A DNA stretch of 64,000 nucleotides. It comes from Pectobacterium aquaticum (lineage in GTDB: Bacteria; Pseudomonadota; Gammaproteobacteria; Enterobacterales; Enterobacteriaceae). Each line of letters opens with the position of its first letter. The first letter of the stretch is position 1. Below, piece by piece: positions 17,498 through 25,026 of this stretch. The position numbers and the translations under genes are program-made. The notes beneath the pieces were generated by a model. The model saw only the letters and a program-made list of their open reading frames with translations, ran no database searches and was not told the DNA's origin. The stretch spans positions 2,542,001 through 2,606,000 of the forward strand of contig NZ_CP086253.1 in NCBI RefSeq assembly GCF_003382565.3. The letters are read 5' to 3'.

Positions 17498-17587
17498 GGT
17501 GAGGTGTCCGAGAGGCTGAAGGAGCACGCCTGGAAAGTGTGTATACGTGAAAACGTATCAAGGGTTCGAATCCCTTCCTCACCGCCA
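17498..17587 (+). tRNA. serX: tRNA-Ser (anticodon GGA)
   Basis: A 90-nt tRNA with acceptor stem GGTGAGG/CCTCACC, discriminator G and encoded CCA. The anticodon stem CACGC/GTGTG closes the loop CTGGAAA, giving anticodon GGA (reads UCC and UCU). A long variable arm (TATACGTGAAAACGTAT) marks it as class II, and the T-arm is GGGTTCGAATCCC. It is nearly identical to the E. coli serine GGA tRNAs; serX is placed similarly near ycdX in E. coli. Confidence 0.97.
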
Positions 17588-17655
17588 TATATTTAACAAA
17601 ATCAATAAGTTATCTATAAGATTTGGTTTTGTCCTGCATAAAACAATACATAAAA

Positions 17656-17679
17656 AGTTCGCTCCGGCGGACTTTTTTG
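17656..17679 (+). terminator. Terminator after tRNA-Ser
   Basis: A 7-bp stem AGTTCGC/GCGGACT (one G-U pair) with a TCCG loop is followed by six T. It ends transcription about 70 bases past the tRNA. Confidence 0.82.
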
Positions 17680-17812
17680 TTTGTGAAATCCGGCATCCTC
17701 CTCATTAAGCTCGTTTTTCCTGCACCAACTTCCCAACAGACAGATAAAAAAGCTCAGTGTTCCCTCTTGTTCTAACGGTCATGATATTATTCTAAAAACA
17801 TCATTTACTGCA

Positions 17813-18829
17813 TTAGCGCAAGCTCTGCTCCAGCCAATCGGCTAGTTCCTGCAATTCGTTTTGCTGTTCGGGGAACGTCGTAATCAGTGCCTGACACGCG
17901 GCCGCCAAGGCTTCCGGGCGATATGCTGTTCCCTGTAATGCGGAGGCGAGTGCTTCTAACGGCGCGGGATTCAGACTATCGGTATAAATCTGGGCACGGA
18001 CGATCACGCCGCGCTCCACATCGAAATGTAATTCAACGCCGCCCCAGATAAAGCGGTTATCCAGTAAATGCGAGAAATCCGGCGCCTGACCGAAGTTCCA
18101 CTCCCAGCTACTTTGACGCGCAAACTGTTCGCTGAATCCGGGTAGATTCGGGTAAGCAGAAGGCGAAATGATTTCCGGTGCGCACTGTTCGCCGAAATAA
18201 TCAAAGAAGGCCTGCGTCACCGCCTGACTAATGATCTGGTGATCGACAGAGGGCAGCAATTCCACCAGATTGGCGACGCGGGAACGCACGGACGTAATTC
18301 CTTTTGCCTGTAGCTTCTTAACGTCTGGGTTCAAATAATCGGCTAAGCGGCTGAGATCGGCATTCAACAGCAGCGTGCCATGATGAAAGCCGCGATCTTT
18401 AGTTTCGCGATAGGCAGAACCGGACACCTTGCGCACGCCGTCCGTGGTTTCCACCACCAGATCGTTACGACCCGAGGCGCTAGCCTTTAACCCCAGCAAA
18501 CTGAGTGCATCCAGCACAATCTGTGTTGAGACGCTTTTGTCGTATTCCGGCTTGCCCGCCATGAAGGTAAAGCAGGTATTACCGAGATCGTGGAAGACCG
18601 CCCCACCGCCGCTGCTGCGTCGTGCCAGCTTGATGCCATCTTCTTCCATCCGCCGCGTATTGCACTCTTTCCACGGGTTCTGGGCGCGCCCAATGACTAC
18701 AGTTTCCGCATTGCGCCATAAAAATAGTACCCGTTGCGTGGTGGGCATCTGGCGAAAGATACACTCCTCAACGGCCAGATTAAACCAGGGATCGTAAGAG
18801 TCAGAGATGAGTAAACGCAGAGAGGACAT
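17813..18829 (-). CDS. lplA: Lipoate-protein ligase A
   Basis: Activates free lipoate with ATP and attaches it to lysines of E2 and H proteins of 2-oxoacid dehydrogenases and glycine cleavage. With the ATG at 18829 the protein is 338 residues, the E. coli length, starting MSSLRLLISDSYDPWFN. An upstream ATG would add nine residues, but a GGAG site lies 10 bases before the chosen one. The lipoate-binding loop RRSSGGGAVFHDLGN and the lysine of VRKVSGSAY are present, and the C-terminal accessory domain follows from about 250. nlpC lies 45 bases upstream. Confidence 0.95.
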   Translation of the reverse strand: MSSLRLLISDSYDPWFNLAVEECIFRQMPTTQRVLFLWRNAETVVIGRAQNPWKECNTRRMEEDGIKLARRSSGGGAVFHDLGNTCFTFMAGKPEYDKSVSTQIVLDALSLLGLKASASGRNDLVVETTDGVRKVSGSAYRETKDRGFHHGTLLLNADLSRLADYLNPDVKKLQAKGITSVRSRVANLVELLPSVDHQIISQAVTQAFFDYFGEQCAPEIISPSAYPNLPGFSEQFARQSSWEWNFGQAPDFSHLLDNRFIWGGVELHFDVERGVIVRAQIYTDSLNPAPLEALASALQGTAYRPEALAAACQALITTFPEQQNELQELADWLEQSLR

Positions 18830-18874
18830 GAGTGGATAGCTCCATGCTGTCAACAAAACAAAATAAGGAAGGAA

Positions 18875-19366
18875 TCAGATGCGGCGGGCCTGCCAGTACG
18901 CCCGTTTCCAGTACACGTTATCCAGCGACGAGCGGATGACACCCTGACTGGTGGAGGCATGAATAAACTGGTCGTCTTTGTCATAAATGCCGACGTGCAG
19001 CTCACTGCTGCCGCTGCCCGTTTTGAAAAAGACCAAATCACCCGGTAACAGGTTATCGCGGTCAACGCGCTCACCCAGTTCGGTTTGTGCTTCCGTGGTG
19101 CGCGGCAACTGCATGCCAAACTTATCGCGAAACGTCAGGTAGACGAAGCCGGAACAATCGACGCCGTTACGATCCAATCCGCCATAGCGATAAGGTGTTC
19201 TGTACCATTGCCCCAGTTGGTCGTTTAGCTGTTCCATCACCATAATCGAATCGCTCAGACGCGAATTCGGCGGCGGATTGTGCCGACTACTGCTACAGCC
19301 GACCAACATCAGGCTGGCGAGGAGCAAACCATATCGTAGGAGCAAACCAGATCGTAAACGTATCAT
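18875..19366 (-). CDS. nlpC: NlpC/P60-family lipoprotein (murein endopeptidase)
   Basis: Outer-membrane-type lipoprotein with an NlpC/P60 papain-like domain, expected to cut peptide cross-links in peptidoglycan. The lipobox LVGC puts the acylated Cys at residue 24. The catalytic triad is visible as C71 (GVDCSGFVYL), H124 (ELHVGIYD) and H136 (FIHAST). Length is 163 residues (E. coli 154). It keeps the E. coli gene order after btuD, although its role is unrelated to B12. Confidence 0.94.
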   Translation of the reverse strand: MIRLRSGLLLRYGLLLASLMLVGCSSSRHNPPPNSRLSDSIMVMEQLNDQLGQWYRTPYRYGGLDRNGVDCSGFVYLTFRDKFGMQLPRTTEAQTELGERVDRDNLLPGDLVFFKTGSGSSELHVGIYDKDDQFIHASTSQGVIRSSLDNVYWKRAYWQARRI

Positions 19367-19511
19367 GCGCGATTACCATAAAACCGCAGAGGCCATCGTC
19401 CTCTAGCGTTTGAAAATGCTAGGTATTGGATTAATTTAGCGTTTAATCGGGGTCACTGGCAAGTAAAGGCGATTTTTCCTATTTTCTAACGACGTCATTT
19501 TCTGGCAACAG

Positions 19512-20288
19512 TCAGGCGCTGCGGGTGATGATCCAGTTTCGGCCATCGACCACGTGCCGCTGAAACGTGACACCGAACACAGGAGACAGCACGTCTGGCA
19601 GCATGACATCCGTCGTTTTGCCCTGTGCTACCAGCGTCCCTGCCGACAGCAGCCACACGCGATCCGCATGGTGGGCGCTGTGGTTCAGATCGTGTGCGCA
19701 AACCACGACGGCAATCCCCAAACGACAGAGTTCACTCAGCAACGCATCCAGTGCCACCTGCTGCGCCACATCCAGACTGTTAGTTGGTTCATCCAGCAAC
19801 AGCAAACGCGCGTGCGGATTGATCGTCGGCCAAATCTGCAACAGCGCCGCCACCAACCGAACGCGCTGCCACTCGCCTCCCGACAACTGCGTAAGCGGGC
19901 GCGCTAGCTTGTCGGTTAACATCAGGCGTTCTGCCAGAAAATGCACCACCTTTTCGACCGCGTCTTCCTGAGCCAGCGGCGGTTGATGCCGTTGCCAATA
20001 CTGGAATACCGGCATCAGCGCCAGCGGTGGTTGCTGCTGTGCCAGATAGGCGCGCCGCACGGCCAGATCCGCTGCCGTATACTGCGACAGCGGCGTACCG
20101 GCCAGCCAGACGTCACCTTCCCCCGCCAGTAAGCCAGCCGCTCTTGCCAGCAGGGTACTCTTTCCTGCGCCGTTCGGACCGATGATGTGCAGCAACTCAC
20201 CACGACGACACTCCGCGCTCGTCGGTGACAAACGCGGCAAAACGCTGGCCTGCAACATCTGTAATACTGGGGAAACCTGCTGCGTCAC
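19512..20288 (-). CDS. btuD: Vitamin B12 ABC transporter ATP-binding protein BtuD
   Basis: ATPase of the BtuCD-F importer for cobalamin, on the cytoplasmic face of the inner membrane. It has 258 residues, with Walker A GPNGAGKST at 37-45, signature LSGGEWQRVRL, Walker B LLLLDEPTNSLD and the switch His in CAHDLNH. It abuts btuE exactly (stop and start adjoin) and is followed by nlpC. The sequence diverges from E. coli BtuD (249 aa) at the ends. Its partner btuF is not in the window. Confidence 0.94.
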   Translation of the reverse strand: MTQQVSPVLQMLQASVLPRLSPTSAECRRGELLHIIGPNGAGKSTLLARAAGLLAGEGDVWLAGTPLSQYTAADLAVRRAYLAQQQPPLALMPVFQYWQRHQPPLAQEDAVEKVVHFLAERLMLTDKLARPLTQLSGGEWQRVRLVAALLQIWPTINPHARLLLLDEPTNSLDVAQQVALDALLSELCRLGIAVVVCAHDLNHSAHHADRVWLLSAGTLVAQGKTTDVMLPDVLSPVFGVTFQRHVVDGRNWIITRSA

Positions 20289-20840
20289 TTATTTTGCCAG
20301 CGCCTCTTCGATCGCATTCACGATGGCGTCATGGTCTGGTGCCATATCCGGCGCAAAACGCTCAATCACCAGCCCTTCACGATCCACCAGGAATTTTTCG
20401 AAGTTCCACAGGATGTCTTCTGGATTCTTGGGCTTACGGCCTTTATTGACTAAACGCGCAAAAAAGTCACTTTTCCAGGTTCCATTGGCTTCCGGTTGCT
20501 GACGAATCAACAACTGGTACAGCGGGTGACGGTTCTCGCCATTCACTTCAATTTTGCTGAACATCGGGAACTGAACGCCAAACGTCCCACGGCAGAATTC
20601 CTGAATTTCTTCTTCCGAGCCCGGTTCCTGCCCTGCAAATTCATTGGAGGGGAATCCCAGCACGACCAGACCTTTGTCGCGATAGGTTTCGTAGAGTTTT
20701 TCCAATGCGTCATATTGTTTAGTCAGGCCGCATTGAGAGGCGACATTGACGACTAAAGCCACCTGCCCTTTAAACGCTTCAAACGTTGTTGCTTTCCCGT
20801 CGATGGTGGTCAGCGGAATAGTATAGATTTCAGTGCTCAT
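20289..20840 (-). CDS. btuE: Glutathione peroxidase-family protein BtuE
   Basis: Thiol peroxidase of the glutathione peroxidase fold; E. coli BtuE reduces peroxides with thioredoxin and is dispensable for B12 uptake. With the ATG at 20840 it has 183 residues, the E. coli length. The ATG is preceded by GGGAGCAAAACG, whereas the longer frame has no support. Catalytic residues are visible: Cys in NVASQCGLTKQY, Gln in NEFAGQEPGS and Trp in ILWNFEKFLVD. It lies between btuC and btuD as in E. coli. Confidence 0.95.
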   Translation of the reverse strand: MSTEIYTIPLTTIDGKATTFEAFKGQVALVVNVASQCGLTKQYDALEKLYETYRDKGLVVLGFPSNEFAGQEPGSEEEIQEFCRGTFGVQFPMFSKIEVNGENRHPLYQLLIRQQPEANGTWKSDFFARLVNKGRKPKNPEDILWNFEKFLVDREGLVIERFAPDMAPDHDAIVNAIEEALAK

Positions 20841-20891
20841 CGTTTTGCTCCCTTCAGTGATCAACAAGAGTGGATAGAACAAGACATCTCG

Positions 20892-21890
20892 CTACAGTCG
20901 ATTGCGTAATAGTAGCCAGATAAACCACGGCGATCCCAGCGTAGCGGTAACCACGCCTATCGGCAACTCCGCTGAGCTTAGCGCAACGCGCGCGACCGTA
21001 TCCGCCAGTAGCAGCACGCTGCCGCCAGCCAACGCACATCCGGTCAATAAATAGCGCTGATCGGTCAGCCCGCACAGCCGTAACATGTGCGGGATCACCA
21101 GACCAATAAAGGCGATGATACCGGCCAGCGCCACGCTCAGGCCGACCTGTACGCCCATCACCAACACGAGAACGGTACGCCAGCGATAGACTGGGATACC
21201 TAACTGACGCGCCTGAATCTCACCCAGCGTCAGCCCATTTAACACCGCCCCCTGACGACTCAACCACAGCAACAGCGGCAAGAGTGTCAACATCAACCAG
21301 CCGTGTCGCCAGTCAATACCGCTGAAGCCGCCCATCATCCAATACATCAACTGGCGTAAATCGAGGCTGGTACTGAAATAGACGGCCCAGGTCATCACCG
21401 CGCTACAGATAATCCCGAGCGCAATGCCGATGAGTAATAAACGGGTATTGGAGATATGCCGACGGGCAAAATGGAGTAACAGAAAGGTAATCAGCAGCGC
21501 GCCAGCAATCGCGCTCAGGCTTAACATCCAGACGGGCAACAATCCCTGCCCCAGCAGTACCGTCAGCACTAAGGCCACGCCTGCGCCGTTTGCCACGCCC
21601 AGCAGCCCCGGTTCCGCCAGCGGATTATCAAAGACTGCCTGCATCACGGTGCCCGACATTGCCAGACTGGCACCCACCAGCATCACGGCCAGCGTTCTGG
21701 GCAAACGCAGTTGCCAGACAAAGAGTTGTTGAGCCTCATCCAGCCAGGCCGTCGGCCAAATCCAACGCTCCCCGGCGCACAGGCTGACGATCAGCGTGAG
21801 TGTGAGAAACGCCAACAGCAGTGCCAGACTCCGGCGATCGCGTCTGCACTGCTGTTGTTTTAGCTGGCTGTAATAAGGTAACGGCATCAC
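20892..21890 (-). CDS. btuC: Vitamin B12 ABC transporter permease BtuC
   Basis: Inner-membrane permease of the FecCD/BtuC family. It has 332 residues (E. coli 326) and about ten hydrophobic helices. Family motifs are LPRTLAVMLVGASLAMSGTVMQ, NPLAEPGLLGVANGAG and the BtuD-contacting IAFIGLVIPHMLRL near 240. First gene of the btuC-btuE-btuD-nlpC unit. In E. coli ihfA precedes it; here a methyltransferase gene lies upstream instead. No B12-box riboswitch is seen in the 129-base leader. Confidence 0.95.
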   Translation of the reverse strand: MMPLPYYSQLKQQQCRRDRRSLALLLAFLTLTLIVSLCAGERWIWPTAWLDEAQQLFVWQLRLPRTLAVMLVGASLAMSGTVMQAVFDNPLAEPGLLGVANGAGVALVLTVLLGQGLLPVWMLSLSAIAGALLITFLLLHFARRHISNTRLLLIGIALGIICSAVMTWAVYFSTSLDLRQLMYWMMGGFSGIDWRHGWLMLTLLPLLLWLSRQGAVLNGLTLGEIQARQLGIPVYRWRTVLVLVMGVQVGLSVALAGIIAFIGLVIPHMLRLCGLTDQRYLLTGCALAGGSVLLLADTVARVALSSAELPIGVVTATLGSPWFIWLLLRNRL

Positions 21891-22019
21891 GTACTTTAGC
21901 GGGATATCACCCAGCGGTAATTAAGTATTGTCATGTATGTTAAACGATTTCGCTTACCTTACACGCATTTTCCTTATTACCGCAGCACGGTCAAAACGCC
22001 ATAGTGCCGCATACCGCCC

Positions 22020-22784
22020 TTATTTGGTACTGCATACGGCAATATAGTTAAGCTGGTTCCGATTGCGGCGGAAGGTATGAAACATGTTGAAGAACATGCC
22101 GCAGTTTTCTTTCTTCAGCGCATTTTTTACGATGCGCGCCGCACCCGCTAGCCCTTCATCATAAATCAGCCCCTGTGGCGTCAGCAGTGTCATTGCGCCG
22201 TTATCGTAACTGACCTTGCTAAAACCGCATTCCTGAAACAGCATCACCCAGCGCTCACGCAGCATTGGCTGGGCATGCACATTGATCGCTTTGTGCATCT
22301 GTTCCACCGCCTGCAAGGCTCCGGTATCCTTCTCGGAAAGCAGCATGATGTCATGGGTAATCAGGCGGCCGCCCGGTTTCAGCACGCGATAATATTCGGC
22401 AATAATGCGGCTCTTGGCCTTGTCGGCATACATCGTCAGCATGGCCTCATTAATCACCACGTCAAAGTGATTATCGGGAAACGGCAGCTCCAGCGCATTC
22501 GCCTGCATAATCGTGACCTGTGAGGCTAAACCGTTCGCTGCCACATTTTCTTGCGCCTTCTGTAGCGCGACTTTATCCATATCCGCGCCGATAACCTGAC
22601 AGCCAAAACGACGCGCAATTTCCATCGCCGTGGTGCCCATATTGCAGGCGACTTCCAAGACTACGCTGTCCTGCCGGAACCCAGCCTGACTGAGCAGCCA
22701 CTCGGTTGCCCTTCTGCCGCCAGGACGCAGGCGTTTTTTCCCCAATCGGGCTAAAAATTTATGTCCTGCTTCATGATCGCTCAT
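22020..22784 (-). CDS. Class I SAM-dependent methyltransferase (accessory)
   Basis: Rossmann-fold methyltransferase of 254 residues, distantly like UbiE-type enzymes. Motif I is the unusual VLEVACNMG (42-50), with Glu-x-Ala-Cys-x-x-Gly in place of the usual Asp-x-Gly-x-Gly. Then come VIGADMD (acidic ribose-binding end), ANALELPFPDNHFDVV and YRVLKPGGRLITHD. The substrate cannot be told. It is divergent from a Crp/Fnr-type regulator gene with 108 bases between, which suggests that regulator controls it. Neither gene is part of the E. coli btu neighbourhood, so the pair looks like an accessory insertion or a lineage-specific retention. Confidence 0.82.
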   Translation of the reverse strand: MSDHEAGHKFLARLGKKRLRPGGRRATEWLLSQAGFRQDSVVLEVACNMGTTAMEIARRFGCQVIGADMDKVALQKAQENVAANGLASQVTIMQANALELPFPDNHFDVVINEAMLTMYADKAKSRIIAEYYRVLKPGGRLITHDIMLLSEKDTGALQAVEQMHKAINVHAQPMLRERWVMLFQECGFSKVSYDNGAMTLLTPQGLIYDEGLAGAARIVKNALKKENCGMFFNMFHTFRRNRNQLNYIAVCSTK

Positions 22785-22817
22785 ACTCTGTTCTCCAATT
22801 CAGCGTGCCGTGATTTT

Positions 22818-22838
22818 GCTTGCCGAATTCATGCAAGT
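22818..22838. promoter_or_regulatory. Inverted repeat in the divergent promoter (candidate operator)
   Basis: GCTTGC and GCAAGT are separated by nine bases between the two divergent starts. Imperfect dyads of about this size are bound by Crp/Fnr dimers, but this is not the FNR or CRP consensus. Whether the adjacent regulator binds it is inference. Confidence 0.35.
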
Positions 22839-22857
22839 GATTATTATTTTCATTTAC
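22839..22857. promoter_or_regulatory. Fur-box-like sequence
   Basis: GATTATTATTTTCATTTAC agrees with the 19-base Fur consensus at 13 positions by hand count. It lies between the methyltransferase and Crp/Fnr-type regulator starts. A better match occurs 1 kb away at 23874, so both may be Fur targets. AT-rich sequence makes chance matches likely. Confidence 0.35.
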
Positions 22858-22892
22858 TAGCTTGATGGTAATACCAGCCTCCGAGAGGGCAA

Positions 22893-23609
22893 ATGACATT
22901 TGTCAAAAAAGCGCTATCGCCCGATGAATACGGCGAAGTGCTGTTTCAGCATGAGTGGATGCACGGTGAACCCAGCGACGTGGTGTGTGAGCTACTGGCC
23001 AAAAGCGAGCGTCTGTTTTTCCGGCAGGATGACATTCTGTTTCGCGAAGGCGACAAAATGCAGCACTGTTTGCTGGTTGAAACAGGAAAATTGCAGGCCT
23101 TTCGCCATACCTATGGCGGCGATGAGAAGATTTTCGGGCAGTTTGAACGCGGAGAATTTGTCGCTATTGCCGCTGTATTTATGGATCACGGTCGCTTCCC
23201 GATGAATATTCGCGCGCAGAGCGATGGCCACACGCTGATGATCCCACGGCAGGATATTCACCAGTTTTGCTTGCAGCGCCCAGAGCTGGCACTGCGTTTG
23301 CTCAACTATCTGGGCAAAAAACTCTACTCGACGATCAACCAAATCGACTGGCTGACGTCCAGCTCCGCGCCACAGCGTCTGGCAGATTACCTGCTGCGCC
23401 AGCACCATATTCAGCAAACTCAGCATCTGACATTACCGGTGAGCCGAGGCCAGCTTGCGACGTCATTAGGAATGCGCAGTGAAACGCTAAGCAGGCTAAT
23501 GTCAGACTGGAAGCGGCAAGGCCACATTACCTATCGGAGTCATCAAGTGGAATTGTGCGATCTGAATTATCTAAAAGAACTGGCTGCCGAAGCCCGGCGG
23601 ACATTCTGA
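22893..23609 (+). CDS. Crp/Fnr-family transcriptional regulator
   Basis: A 238-residue regulator with an N-terminal cyclic-nucleotide-binding-type beta-barrel (about 35-130), a dimer helix, and a C-terminal winged helix. The recognition segment is VSRGQLATSLGMRSETLSRLMSDWKR-like, split here as VSRGQLATSLGM (183-194) and RSETLSRLMSDW (195-206). It lacks the N-terminal Cys cluster of FNR; its four Cys are scattered (C32, C59, C126, C222), so an iron-sulfur sensor is unlikely. The residues that bind cAMP in CRP are not evident either. Ligand and targets are unknown; the divergent methyltransferase is the obvious candidate target. Confidence 0.85.
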   Translation: MTFVKKALSPDEYGEVLFQHEWMHGEPSDVVCELLAKSERLFFRQDDILFREGDKMQHCLLVETGKLQAFRHTYGGDEKIFGQFERGEFVAIAAVFMDHGRFPMNIRAQSDGHTLMIPRQDIHQFCLQRPELALRLLNYLGKKLYSTINQIDWLTSSSAPQRLADYLLRQHHIQQTQHLTLPVSRGQLATSLGMRSETLSRLMSDWKRQGHITYRSHQVELCDLNYLKELAAEARRTF

Positions 23610-23666
23610 TCGATCTAAGCCTTTGTCGATTCAGGCATGGCAAGCGGATAGAAAAACGGTAGTTAT

Positions 23667-23793
23667 TATACTCTAAATAATTCAAGTTTCAGGAAGGCGG
23701 CAAGGGAAAGAATCCCGATGAGCTTACTCAAATAAGTGATTCGGGTGAGTGAACGCGGCCAACGCGCATGCAACTTGAAGTATGACGAGTATA
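23667..23793. repeat. ERIC element, copy 2 (127 bp)
   Basis: Inverted relative to copy 1. It is bounded by TATACTC and GAGTATA and contains AATAATTCAAGTTTCAGGAA, GGCGGCAAGG and the core GAGCTTACTCAAATAAGTGA. Its length equals the other two full copies exactly. Confidence 0.87.
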
Positions 23794-23873
23794 TATTTTT
23801 TGACAATTGTCATTCCCGCATCATCGGATTATCAACTACGCTTAGCTGACATTGATGAGAGTGATTTACATAT

Positions 23874-23892
23874 GTTAATAATTCTCATTAAC
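23874..23892. promoter_or_regulatory. Probable Fur box
   Basis: GTTAATAATTCTCATTAAC is a 19-base sequence with perfect outer arms (GTTAAT...ATTAAC) and agrees with the Fur consensus at 14 positions by hand count. The internal AATAATTCTCATTA is a common form of natural Fur sites. Its position before the ORF at 23930 would place it over that gene's promoter. Confidence 0.55.
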
Positions 23893-23929
23893 ACATTTGT
23901 CTTTCATAAGACATCGTGAGGGTAACGCT

Positions 23930-24163
23930 ATGCTGGGATTTTTCCGACGAACCTTATCTTTTCATGGAACACGGTCATTTCATGGAGCACGGACACCGCA
24001 TCCGCAAGCGGACTCGCCGACAGAAACCGTTTCGCATACTCACTGTAGCGAGAGTGAATATTGTTTCTTTAACCACGCCGCGATGTTGCCATTCGATCAG
24101 CTTGACGAATGTTGCTGCGGCAACGATCGGCAAGAGAAAACGCCATCTTTACATGATTCATGA
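23930..24163 (+). CDS. Small Cys/His-rich protein behind a Fur-like box (unrecognised)
   Basis: A 77-codon ORF starting MLGFFRRTLSF, with GTGAGGG as ribosome-binding site about 8 bases before the ATG. The second half is rich in possible metal ligands: THCSESEYCFFNH in the middle and DECCCGND near the end, giving five Cys plus several His. The N-terminal part has a short internal repeat, FHGTRSFHGAR, from a 13-base direct DNA repeat. A +1-shifted frame is also open over most of the same DNA, so coding is not proven. I do not recognise a family. A Fur-like box lies 38 bases upstream. Confidence 0.45.
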   Translation: MLGFFRRTLSFHGTRSFHGARTPHPQADSPTETVSHTHCSESEYCFFNHAAMLPFDQLDECCCGNDRQEKTPSLHDS

Positions 24164-24184
24164 CGTTTTCATTTTTGCTGACGC

Positions 24185-25015
24185 CTAGAACTTGATACTT
24201 TTGCCACGCGTCATCCAGGCAGCGACAAACTCGGGCACCACAGCGCTAGCGGGGCCGTACATTTTTTCATCAAACTGGCTTTCTACCTGGCTGGGCTCCA
24301 GATTCAGTTCTAGCGTGTAGGCACCGTGCGAATGAGCCTCATGGACAAAACCCGCGGCAGGATAGACATGTCCCGATGTGCCAATCGCAATAAAATAATC
24401 GGCCTGCGACAGCGCATGGTAAATCTTGTCCATGTGCAGCGGCATTTCACCAAACCACACCACATGCGGGCGTAACGGCGCGGGAAATTGACAGCAGTGG
24501 CAGCGTTCACCGACGGCAAGATCGTCTGTCCACTCAAAAATTTGCCCACTTTGGCTACAGCGGATTTTCAGTAGCTCACCGTGCATATGAATCACGCGCT
24601 GGCTGCCAGCACGTTCATGCAGGTTATCGATGTTTTGTGTAATCAGCAGGAAATTGTCTTCCAGCATCGCTTCCAGATTCGCCAACGCCAGATGTGCGGC
24701 GTTGGGCACAATTTCCGGCTGCTGTAGCTGACGACGACGGGCATTATAAAACGCCTGCACCAGCTCGGGGTTACGCTGAAAGCCTTCCGGCGTCGCAACA
24801 TCCTCAACACGGTGCTCTTCCCACAAACCATCGGCTGCACGAAAGGTACGGATGCCCGATTCCGCTGAAATACCGGCGCCCGTCAGTATCACCACGCGCG
24901 GTTTTTTCACTTCGCTTGCTGCCAGATAGTCACGATGGAAAATACGCGCACGAAGACGCTGTTGCCGCATACGCTTTCCCTTATGAAAACGCCCTAATCG
25001 TTGACGCGTATACAT
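24185..25015 (-). CDS. cobB: NAD-dependent protein deacylase CobB (sirtuin)
   Basis: Sir2-family deacetylase/desuccinylase that reverses lysine acylation, for example on acetyl-CoA synthetase. It has 276 residues (E. coli 279). Visible motifs are GAGISAESGIRTFR (46-59), the desuccinylase-type Tyr/Arg pair in AFYNARRRQ (Y90, R93), TQNIDNLHERAG (126-137) and catalytic H145 in HMHGELLK. The zinc cysteines are C153, C172, C174 and/or C175. The basic N-terminal extension matches the long E. coli isoform. nagK lies 11 bases upstream on the same strand. Confidence 0.95.
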   Translation of the reverse strand: MYTRQRLGRFHKGKRMRQQRLRARIFHRDYLAASEVKKPRVVILTGAGISAESGIRTFRAADGLWEEHRVEDVATPEGFQRNPELVQAFYNARRRQLQQPEIVPNAAHLALANLEAMLEDNFLLITQNIDNLHERAGSQRVIHMHGELLKIRCSQSGQIFEWTDDLAVGERCHCCQFPAPLRPHVVWFGEMPLHMDKIYHALSQADYFIAIGTSGHVYPAAGFVHEAHSHGAYTLELNLEPSQVESQFDEKMYGPASAVVPEFVAAWMTRGKSIKF

Positions 25016-25026
25016 ACTTTCTCCAA

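Larger units (their letters stand above)
23610..23929. other. Intergenic stretch with ERIC element, palindrome and Fur-like box
   Basis: A 320-base gap. It holds a full ERIC element (23667-23793), a perfect 12-base palindrome TGACAATTGTCA (23801-23812) and a Fur-like box (23874-23892) placed 38 bases before the ATG of the small Cys/His-rich ORF. Confidence 0.6.

Noticed and set aside
17498..17587. tRNA-Ser as an integration site for a genomic island
   Set aside because: No integrase, no duplicated tRNA 3' end and only core genes follow.
21891..22019. Cobalamin riboswitch upstream of btuC
   Set aside because: No B12 box or extended fold is visible in the 129-base leader, and E. coli btuCED also lacks one.
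23916..24188. Second open frame with MEHGHFMEHGH in the Cys/His-rich ORF region
   Set aside because: It has no ribosome-binding site at its first ATG; the frame starting at 23930 is better supported. Kept only as a caution.
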